Shown in pieces: positions 12,201 to 20,476 of a stretch of DNA of 64,000 bases. Location of the stretch: positions 42,118,109 through 42,182,108 of the forward strand of contig CM024755.1 of the NCBI GenBank assembly GCA_014218235.1, written 5' to 3'. The stretch is from Colocasia esculenta. Taxonomy: Eukaryota > Streptophyta > Magnoliopsida > Alismatales > Araceae. The notes under the pieces were generated by a model. It was not told where the DNA came from, did no database searches, and saw only the letters and a program-made list of their open reading frames with translations. A program made the translations under genes and the position numbers. The first letter of the stretch is position 1. The number at the start of each line of letters is the position of its first letter.

Positions 12201-15200
12201 TTGGACCCCCGGGTTGTACGTTTTAGCCCATTATATATACTTGGCTGTTTTTTAGATCCGTCATTTCAATGTCCAACCCAATCCGAGGATCCAAATTAGA
12301 TTATGTCAGTTCTCACACGTCACTTTAACCCACTCGGTCGTGTCGGAGAAAACGGCACGCCGATCTGATCCCTATTTGGGATTTTGGACCCCCGGGTTAT
12401 AGGTTTTGGCTCTTTATTTATACTTGGCTATTTGTTATATCCGTCATTTCAATGACCAACACAATCCGGGGATCTAAATTGGATTCTGTCAGTTCGCACA
12501 CATCACTTTAACCCATCCGGTCGTGTCGGAGAAAACGACACGCCGATCTGAACTCTATTTGGGATTTTGGACCCCCGGGTTGTAAGTTTTAGCCCTTTAT
12601 ATATACTTGGCTGTTTTTTAGATCCGTCATTTCATTGCCCAACCCAATCCGGGGATCCAAATTGGATTCCGTCAGTTCCCACACGTCACTTTAACCCACT
12701 CGGTCGTGTCGGAGAAAACGGCACGCCGATCCAATCTCTATTTGGGTTTTGGACCCCCGGGTTGTAGGTTTTAGCCCTTTATATATACTTGGCTGTTTTT
12801 TAGATCCGTCATTTCAATGCCCAACCCAATCCGGGGATCCAAATTGGATTCTGTCAGTCCCCACATGTCACTTTAACCCACTCGGTCCTGTCGGAGAAAA
12901 CGACACGCCCATCCGATCCCTATTTTGGATTTTGGACCCCCGAGTTGTAGGTTTTAGCCCTTTGTATATACTTGGCTATTTTTTGGATCCGTCATTTCAA
13001 TGCCGAAACCAATCCGGAGATCCAAATTGGATTCTGCCTGTTCGCACACATCACTTTAACCCAGCCGGTCGTGTCGGAGAAAATGGCACGCCGATCCGAT
13101 CCCTATTTGGGATTTTAGACCCCCGGGTTGTACGTTTTAGCCCTTTATATATACTTGGTTGTTTTTTAGATCCGTCATTTCAATGCCCAACCCAATCCGG
13201 GGATCCAAATTGGATTCCGTCAGTTCCCACAAGTCACTTTAACCCACTCGGACGTGTCCGAGAAAACGGCACGCCGATCCGATCCCTATTTGGGATTTTG
13301 GACCGCCGGGTTGTAGGTTTTAGCCCTTTATATATACTTGGCTATTTATTAGATCCGTCATTTCAATGCCCAACCCAATCCGGGGATCGAAATTTGATTC
13401 TATCAGTTCCCACACATCACCTTAACCCATCCGGTCGTGTCGGAGAAAACGGCACGCCGATCCGATCCCTATTTGGGATTTTGGATCCCCGGGTTGTAGG
13501 TTTTAGCCCTTTATATATACTTGGTTGTTTTTTATATCCGTCATTTCAATGCCCAACCCAATCCGAGGATCCAAATTGGATTCCGTCAGTTCCCACACAT
13601 CACTTTAACCCACCAGGTCGTGTCGGAGAAAACAGCACGCCGATCCGATCCCTATTTGGGATTTTGGACCCCCGGGTTGTAGGTTTTAGTCCCTTATATA
13701 TACTTGGCTATTTTTTAGATCCGTCATTTCAATGCCCAACCCAATCCGGGGATCCAAATTGGATTCCGTCAGTTCCCACATGTCACTTTAACCCACCCGG
13801 TCGTGTCGGAGAAAACGGCACGCCGATCCGATCCATATTTGGGATTTTAGACCCCCGGGTTGTAGGTTTTAGCCCTTTATATATACTAGGCTGTTTTTTA
13901 GATCCGTCATTTCAATGCCCAACCCAATCTGGGGATGCAAATTGGACTCCGTCAGTTCCCACACGTCACTTTAACCCCCCAGGTCGTGTCGGAGAAAACG
14001 ACATGCCGATCCAATCCTTATTTGAGATTTTGGACCCCCGGGTTGTAGGTTTTAGTCCCTTATATATACTTGGCTATTTTTTAGATCCGTCATTTCAATG
14101 CCCAACCCAATCCGGGGATCCAAATTGGATTCCGTCAGTTCCCACATGTCACTTTAACCCACCCGGTCGTGTCGGAGAAAATGGCACGCCGATCCGATCC
14201 ATATTTGGGATTTTAGACCCCCGGGTTGTAGGTTTTAGCCCTTTATATATACTTGGCTGTTTTTTAGATCCGTCATTTAAATGCACAACCCAATCCGGGG
14301 TTCCAAATTGGATTCTGTTAGTCCCCACACGTCACTTTAACCCACTCGGTAGTGTCGGAGAAAACGACATGCCGATCCGATCCCTATTTGGGATTTTGGG
14401 CCCACGGGTTGTAGGTTTTAGTCCTTTATATATACATGGCTATTTTTAAGATCCGTCAATTCAATGCCCAACCAAATCCGGGGATCCAAATTGGATTCTG
14501 TCAGTTCGCACACATCACTTTAACCCACTCGGTCGTGTCGGAGAAAACGGCATGCGATCCGATCCCTATTTGGGATTTTGGACCCCCGGATTGTAGGTTT
14601 TATCCCTTTATATATACTTGGCTTTTTTTTAGATCCGTCATTTCAATGCCCAACCCAATCCGGGGATCCAAATTGGATTCCGTCAGTTCCCATATGTCAC
14701 TTTAACCCATCCGGTCGTGTCGGAGAAAGCAGCATGCCGATCCGATCCCTATTTGGGATTTTGGACCCCCGTGTTGTACGTTTTAGCCTTTTATATATAC
14801 TTGGCTGTTTTTTAGATCCGTCATTTCAATGCCCAACCCAATCCGGGGATCCAAATTGGATTCCGTCAGTTCCCACACGTCACTTTAGCCCACCTGGTCG
14901 TGTCGGAGCAAACGGCACGCCGATCCGATCCCTATTTGGGATTTTGGACCCCCAGGTTGTAGGTTTTGACCCTTTAAACATACTTGACTGTTTTTTAGAT
15001 CCGTCATTTCAATGCCCAACCCAATCTGGGGATCCAAATTGGATTCCATCAGTTCCCACACGACACTTTAACCCACCTGATCATGTCGGAGAAAACGGCA
15101 CGCCGATCCGATCCCTATTTGGGATTTTGGACCTCCGGGTTGTAGGTTTTAGCCCTTTATATATACTTGGCTATTTTTTAGATCTGTCATTTCAATGCCC

Positions 15201-15957
15201 AACCCAATCCGGGGATACAAATTGGATTCCGTCAGTTCCCACACGCCACTTTAACCCACCCGGTCGTGTCAGAGAAAACGGCACGCCGATTCGATCCCTA
15301 TTTCGTATTTTGGACCCCCGGGTTGCAGGTTTTAGCCCTTTATATATACTTGGTTGTTTTTTAGATCCGTCATTTCTTTGCCCAACCCATTCCGGGGATC
15401 CAAATTGGATTCTGTTAGTTCCCTCACGTCACATTAACCCACCCGGTCATGTCGGAGAAAACGACACGCCGATCCGATCCCTATTTGGGATTTTGGACCC
15501 CCGGGTGGTCGGTTTTAGCCCTTTATATATACTTGGCTGTTTGTTAGATCCGTAATTTCAATGCCCAACCCAATCTGGGGATCCAAATTGGATTCTGTCA
15601 GTTCCCACATGTCACTTGAACCCACCGAGTCGTGTCAGAGAAAATGACACGTCGATCCGATCCCTATTTTGGATTTTGGACCCCCGGGTTGTAGGTTTTA
15701 GCCCTTTATATATACTTGGCTGTTGTTTAGATCCGTCATTTCAATGCCCAGCCCAATCCGGAGTTCCAAATTGGATTTCATCAGTTCCCACACGTCACTT
15801 TAACCCACCCGGTCGTGTTGGAGAAAATGGTACGCCGATCCGATCCCTATTTGGGATTTTGGACCGACGGGTTGTAGGTTTTAGCCCTTTATATATACTT
15901 GGTTGTTTTTTAGATCCGTCATTTCAATGCCCAACCCAATCCGGGAGTCCAAATTGG
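3253..15957. repeat. 183-bp satellite, array B
   Basis: About 69 head-to-tail monomers, same orientation as array A. Several monomer variants recur in blocks: one with TTTATACATACTTGACTG in place of TTTATATATACTTGGCTG, one with GGGAGTCC instead of GGGGATCC, and one with CTATTTTTAAGATCCGTCAATTC (seen at about 384, 9556, 10287 and 14436). The last variant marks a higher-order duplication. Shortened monomers occur near 5746, 9147-9166 and 11849. The array resumes after the 2336-3252 insertion within a monomer and ends exactly at the retrotransposon fragment at 15957/15958. Long stop-free frames in it are a consequence of the 61-codon period and are not annotated as genes. Confidence 0.97.
9135..9175. 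repeat. Heavily deleted satellite monomer
   Basis: Here TTTATACATACTT runs straight into TAACCCACCTGG and then into TGGTAGGTTTTGG. Two internal deletions have removed most of one monomer, leaving three short joined pieces. The point directly after it is where sequence homologous to window position 1 begins (offset about 9174), so this may mark an old recombination joint between higher-order blocks. A second shortened monomer lies at about 11849, where GTCATGT joins GTAGGTTTTAGCC through the shared trinucleotide TGT. Confidence 0.7.
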
Positions 15958-16267
15958 CACTCCTCCAAAAAACTACGTCCTGAGCAGGTGCCCGAGCCTA
16001 CAATCCAAAACATCTCTTAGATAACAACTCTTCCAGTTAACACCTTGAATAATTCTTGCAGCTACCGACCTGAACCTGCGCCTGCAATGCCGCTGTAGTC
16101 TAAGCCTGAGTCTGCATCGCATGCACCAGTCCTTGCATCAATGCTCCGTAGTCTACAGGTGGTGGTGGGGGTGCCAAAGGTACACCAGTCTGGTCCTGAG
16201 CCTGCTGATCACCCGCTGACTCATCACCTCGAGCCGGGCCAGCTCCTCTACGTCCACGAGTCGCCAT
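15958..16267 (-). pseudogene. gag 5' fragment of the truncated tandem copy
   Basis: The ATG is at 16267 (reading down). The first 66 codons (16267-16070) encode a basic, Gly/Arg-rich start followed by a proline run and a Gln-rich stretch, as in the intact copy at 24026. A 72-bp GT...AG segment (16069-15998) follows, matching the first putative gag intron of the full element. About 40 bases of the second gag exon remain before the satellite joint. No RT-bearing part exists on this side. Its value is that it shows the first intron-like segment in a second, independently diverging copy. Confidence 0.75.
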
Positions 16268-16388
16268 AGTCTGCAAAATAAGCATCCTATTTAATAACCT
16301 ATCATTCTACATAACTTGGACTAATTCTTTATGCAGACTTGAAATATGAATACAATACTGATATTCTATTTATGTACATGTTCAACCT

Positions 16389-16405
16389 GGATTGCTCTGA
16401 TACCA
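16389..16405 (-). other. Primer binding site of the truncated tandem copy
   Basis: On the minus strand this reads TGGTATCAGAGCAATCC. The first 12 bases are complementary to the 3' end of plant initiator-Met tRNA, the usual primer of chromoviruses. Five bases (ATCTC on the plus strand) separate it from the LTR end at 16411. Confidence 0.85.
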
Positions 16406-17161
16406 ATCTCTGTAACGCCCCTCTTAGACCCAGTACAGTTACAACAACTCACATTGGATCTAATAGAGGTATTACAGTGGAACGAATATAACAATTACAA
16501 TACAGGTTGAAATATACACAAATAACTATTCAATTCCAATGATAAATGTCCGAATATGGAATTAAACACTTATAATCAACATTTATTCAAAAGCAAATCT
16601 AATGCATAAAAAAAAATAACAATAGTCCAAAGTTTAATACAGTCCAAAGATCAGCTTCATAAAAGAAATTACATAAGATCCTCACATACAAGATTCACTC
16701 TAAATCTCTCTATGCCAAGCTAAGTCTCCACGTCCTCACGCTCTGAGTCAGTTTGCACTAACTCCTCTGTATCCTCTGGCTCTCCTGAAATGTTAGGCAA
16801 GTATGAGTCTACAAGACCCAGCAAATCACATGAAAGACAGTTCAAGATATTAACAGTATATTAATTTTAAAACATGGTAGTACATTAGCATTCCATTCAT
16901 TGATATCATATACTTTTCTTACGATAGTTCTAAGTCCATTGGCAATCATTCATTTCATAGTGATTCTACTATTAAGGAAATAAAACTGTTTCACATATAG
17001 CATGGAGTTACTAATTCATGGAATCTATTCGATGTTATGTGACCTACAACAATTCTCATGTATCAATTTCTCATTTATGCATGTACTATTCTTTTACACA
17101 ACAATTTTCATGTAGTAATATTAAAACATTGACATGTAACATGAAATCCTTTGAACAAGTT

Positions 17162-17277
17162 CACATGTAGGAATGTAAGCATATAACATGTAGTATGTAG
17201 CATGTAGAACAGGTAGACATGTAACTTGTGGCATGTAACATGTAGCATGTAGATATGTAACTTGTAGCATGTAGTCA
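17162..17277. repeat. CATGTAG-rich imperfect short repeat (3' LTR copy)
   Basis: Runs of CATGTAG, TATGTAG, CATGTAAC and TGTAACTTGTGG follow one another with 9-12 bp spacing for about 115 bp. The same run is in the 5' LTR at about 24920-25035. It is absent from the older diverged LTR, so it expanded within this family. Function unknown. Confidence 0.7.
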
Positions 17278-18244
17278 TTTTCATATAATTGCCAAGACAT
17301 AGCCCACACTAAATTAGAGATCAGTAGTCATTTATCATTCACTTATCACCTAGGCAATGCGGTGATGAAGTCATGGTATTTGCGCAAAACCGGGGAAAGT
17401 CCTTCCCACCTTGACCAGTAGAACAAGTCTACCTCCAGGATTTCAATCCGTTGCCCACGGATTCATTTCTTTACATGTAGGTGAACCATTACCATAGGGG
17501 CATCTACGGTGTAGTTCCTTGTAGGAATCTCTAAGATAGCAATGTCTTATTGGCATCATTGTTATAACGCATACACTAACATGCATAATAGATAGTGACA
17601 TTTCATTTCATACTATTTAACATGAGTCAATGCAATATTTCAAAATACAACACTTTCAGTTCTGAAATCCTATTTACTGTACAACAGATTTCTATCAGGC
17701 TATTAATATTCATTCTTGCATTTTCATGTATTTTTATTCAATTCTATGTGTAATATATTGTTCAGAAATTCATAACAGAATGTACACATGTCTGAAAATT
17801 CTGAAATTTTAACAGAAATTCGAAATCAGTAATTTCAATACACATGCCAATTTAGATAATTTTCTGATTTCTGTAACTATTTTTCATGAAATTAACTCTA
17901 TTAAATCAACTAACTAACATGGTTTAATATTGAGAAAAGCTCACAATTTTCACATGAAACAGACATATCATATCTATTGCAGTAATCTAAACATCAATCA
18001 ACATGCTTTCTTTTACATCATTGCACTTATCTTATACAATTTAAACCTTGATCATTGTCATGTAATTATGCATGTTCATCAATTCATATATATATATAAA
18101 TATATAGAACTTGCACATTATAGCAATAGACAGTCCATAACAATAACATACTCTAGTATTACATGGCTGAAACGCATACATTCATAATTTATACATTTAA
18201 AACCAATTCACTCGGATTTTTGGAAATATACAATTCTGTTAAAC

Positions 18245-18463
18245 TTGACGTCAATGGTACGACGCTTACTATAGTCGACGTCCACATACATTGTCGTTAA
18301 GTAATTATAGGCGGCGGCACATAGCGCCGTTAACACAGACCGACGGCGGCACATAGCGCCGTTAACATATAGAAAGGACAGAAAATACATATATATTTTG
18401 GATGAACTAAACGGCAGTCGATATTGCCGTTTACATATTATAGGCGGCAATACTCTTGACGTC
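18245..18463. repeat. Dyad cluster 1 in 3' LTR (downstream of TATA)
   Basis: Six dyads: ACGTC/GACG at 18248-18264 (8-nt loop, last pair broken), GACGTCC-N8-TGTCGTT at 18277-18298, GGCGGCG-N8-CGCCGTT at 18310-18331, GACGGCG-N8-CGCCGTT at 18342-18363, AAACGGCA-N8-TGCCGTTT at 18409-18432 (perfect 8-bp stem), and GGCGGCA-N7-TGACGTC at 18443-18463. The third and fourth are a 32-bp direct repeat. The first lies in the palindrome TTGACGTCAA (18245-18254), which contains a GACGTC core of the kind bound by plant bZIP factors. The matching cluster in the 5' LTR is at 26005-26223. Confidence 0.75.
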
Positions 18464-18893
18464 TAGTTCTAAGACACAGAAAAACACAGAAACCTGCATG
18501 AAATGACGACGTTTCTAACCCTTCCCGTAGGTTGTTTACATGCTTTAAAAATACGGAAAAATTGTTAAATACGTAGTATATCATATCCTAAACTAAATCC
18601 CCCATGTAACTTGCCTTAATCCCTCCTAATGGAGTGTCGAATCCTAGCTCGAAGAAGCCCGTCTCGCCAGGGAGACAGTTCTTTCCTCCGTCTTCAAGCA
18701 GTCCGAAACCTCCTTCGATGAAGTTCCTCCGCCTGGATGAGCTTTTGGGCACGAAGTCCTATGAATCTCCTTGGTGTAGATGCCTTCGAACCGCACGAAC
18801 AAGCACCAGATTGCTCTGCAGATCCCTTCCTCGGCCCTCTTTCTCCCTTCCAGAACCAAGGCAAAAACCCTCTTTCTTCCTGCGAGATCTGGT

Positions 18894-18901
18894 CTTATAA
18901 A
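18894..18901 (-). promoter_or_regulatory. Probable TATA box of the 3' LTR
   Basis: On the minus strand the sequence is TTTATAAG within GGTCTTTATAAGACC. It lies about 405 bp into the LTR, where U3 would end. The same octamer is in the 5' LTR at 26661-26654, the copy that would drive element transcription, and a TTTATAAT lies at the equivalent place in the old LTR (28841-28834). Position and conservation support it; no transcript start can be seen. Confidence 0.6.
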
Positions 18902-19035
18902 GACCTCTCAAGCCAAGGCCAAACCCAACCCTGAACCTCGGATCTAAACGCCTCGGATCAGCTCGTTAAAGCCTTCCCGAAACGGCTGTTTTCCTTGATC
19001 CGGAACGGAAAGCTCAAAAACAGGCAAGTCAACTT

Positions 19036-19219
19036 AACGTCAACATATGTTGCCGTTTTCCTCAATATAAACGTCCATCGATGATGTCGTTTATAGTCTT
19101 GCCCAAAATTAAATAATTCAGAAAAAATATTAAACGTCAACACCTATCGTCATTAACATCTCATAAACGGCATGCGATGTTGCCGCTTACAAGCTTTAAC
19201 GTCAAATGATCTTGACGCC
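19036..19219. repeat. Dyad cluster 2 in 3' LTR (U3, upstream of TATA)
   Basis: Five dyads with an 8-nt spacer: AACGTCA/TGCCGTT at 19036-19057, AACGTCC/TGTCGTT at 19070-19091, AACGTCA/CGTCATT at 19133-19154, AACGGCA/TGCCGCT at 19166-19187, AACGTCA/TGACGCC at 19198-19219. Their starts are 34, 63, 33 and 32 bp apart, close to three (or six) helical turns. They lie 135-325 bp upstream of the TATA box, where enhancer elements of an LTR promoter would sit. The 5' LTR copy is at 26796-26979. Confidence 0.75.
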
Positions 19220-19305
19220 TAGTTCTACACAAAACAGCATTCAATTTATGCAGAAATAAACACACAATGAACAGAATACATTTAAGGAAATTCTAGGGTA
19301 CTACA

Positions 19306-19318
19306 TCCTCTCTCCCTT
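19306..19318 (-). other. Polypurine tract
   Basis: On the minus strand AAGGGAGAGAGGA ends directly against the TG of the 3' LTR at 19305. This is the plus-strand primer site for reverse transcription, and its exact contact with the LTR fixes the LTR boundary. Confidence 0.9.
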
Positions 19319-19351
19319 AAAATAATCTTCGTCCTCGATGATTGAGTTAAG

Positions 19352-20473
19352 TTACTCACTGAACAAGGACGGATAAAGCTTCTTCATTCTTTCTTCAAGC
19401 TCCCACATTGCCTCTTCACATGAGAAGTTCCTCCATAGAACCTTCACAAATGGAATGGACTTTGATCTTAATTCTTGCACCTTCCTGTCCAGAATCTCCA
19501 CAGGTTGCTCAGCATAAGACAAATCTGGCTGCAACTGAATCGGTTCATAACTGATCACATGAGTCGGATCTCTAACATACCGCCTCAACATGGATACATG
19601 AAATACTGGATGGACCGCTGCTAAAGATGGCGGCAAAGCTAACTGGTATGCCACATTCCCGATCTTCTTCAGAATTTCAAAGGGTCCAATGAATCTCGGG
19701 TTCAGCTTACCCCTCTTTCCGAATCTTACTACACCTCTGGTTGGCGAAACCTTAAGGAAAACATGGTCTCCAACCTCGAATGCCAAATCCTTCCTTCTTG
19801 CATCTGCATAATTCTTTTGACGATCCTGTGCCGCTTTTATTCTCTGCACAATCATCTGAATCTTTGCTGAAGTCTCTTGCACTACTTCAGGTCCAACCAG
19901 ATGTCTATCTCCTGACTCCTCCCAACACAATGGTGATCTACAGGGTCTTCCATACAAAGCTTCAAAAGGTTCCATTCCTATGCGCGAATGGAAACTGTTA
20001 TTATAAGCAAATTCCACAAGAGATAGATGGCGCTCCCAATCACCTTTCCATTCTAAAACACAAGCTCGAAGCATATCTTCCAACGTTTGAATAGTCCTCT
20101 CGGAATGTCCATCCGTTTGCGGATGAAATGCCGAACTCAACTTCAACTGACTGCCAAAAGCCTGCTGCAAACTCTGCCAAAACCTGGAAATGAATCTCGG
20201 ATCACGATCTGAGATAATCGACTTCGGAATCCCATGCAGCTTCACAATATTATCAATATACAGCCTGGCCAAGCTCTCAACGGACTGCTTCTTCTTCATG
20301 GCCAGGAAATGAGCACTCTTCGAAAATCTATCAACGATTACCCAAATAGAATCATTTCCTCTAGCCGATCTAGGCAATCCGGATACAAAGTCCATGGTCA
20401 CTTGCTCCCACTTCCACTGAGGAATATCTAACCTCTGCATCAAGCGTGAAGGTCGCTGACGCTCTGCCTTCAC
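19352..20473 (-). pseudogene. Integrase core and chromodomain-like tail (after the in-frame stop)
   Basis: Continues the pol frame immediately downstream of a TAA at 20476-20474; there is no ATG here, so it is the separated C-terminal part of the polyprotein and not a gene of its own. It has 373 sense codons. The catalytic triad is visible: Asp28 (TMDFV), Asp89 (ISDRDPRF) and Glu125 (DGHSERT), with the D-35-E spacing of retroviral integrases. Then come a GPY/F-type region (RFIGPFEILKKIG, about 236-248), a YVRDPTHV segment, and a C-terminal chromodomain-like tail (about 305-370, LDRKVQELRSKSIPFVKVLW onward). That tail in chromoviruses can steer integration to modified histones. The normal stop is at 19354-19352, 34 bp from the PPT. 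Confidence 0.88.
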
Positions 20474-20476
20474 TTA
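20474..20476 (-). other. In-frame nonsense codon in integrase
   Basis: On the minus strand TGT CAG is followed by TAA and then GTG AAG GCA GAG in the same frame. Both sides match one continuous integrase, between the HHCC zinc domain and the catalytic core. A single C to T change from a CAA glutamine codon explains it. Confidence 0.88.

Larger units (their letters stand above)
15958..16410 (-). mobile_element. Truncated second internal region of the gypsy element (PBS, leader, 5' gag)
   Basis: This 453-bp stretch is nearly identical to 23718-24169, the leader and first part of gag of the full element, with about ten differences. It lies on the outer side of the 3' LTR, where host DNA would be expected. 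On the minus strand the order is LTR, 5-nt spacer, primer site (16405-16389), leader, gag start (16267), then abrupt loss at 15958 in mid gag where satellite begins. The LTR at 16411-19305 therefore serves as 3' LTR of one element and 5' LTR of the next, as expected after recombination between LTRs of related elements. The joint with the satellite shares the bases ATTGG. Confidence 0.85.
16411..19305 (-). repeat. 3' LTR (2895 bp)
   Basis: Read on the minus strand it starts TGTAGTACCC at 19305, directly after the polypurine tract, and ends CGTTACA at 16411. The probable TATA box at 18901-18894 puts the U3/R border near 18870, so U3 is about 435 bp and R-U5 about 2.4 kb. It contains two clusters of short dyads (19219-19036 upstream of the TATA box and 18463-18245 downstream) and a CATGTAG-rich run. 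Open frames inside it (for example 18859-18644 minus, 18634-18900 plus) are leader or U5 sequence with no recognisable protein. Confidence 0.93.

Noticed and set aside
12749..14449. A 566-codon repetitive open frame (and similar ones, for example 30860-32602, 3261-4010, 36165-37004) as protein genes
   Set aside because: They are satellite read in its one stop-free frame. They start and end at random substitutions or indels, have no upstream gene structure, and are explained by a period divisible by three.
3253..15957. CENP-B-box-like sequence TGTCGGAGAAAACGGCA in each monomer
   Set aside because: It matches 7 of the 9 fixed positions of the box. By a simple estimate a 183-bp monomer has about an even chance of such a match over both strands, and plants lack a clear CENP-B.
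18208..18900. Small open frames inside the LTRs (18450-18208, 18859-18644, 18634-18900 and the 5' LTR equivalents)
   Set aside because: They lie in LTR leader or U5 sequence, overlap one another on both strands and resemble no known protein. Their presence in both LTRs follows from the LTR duplication.
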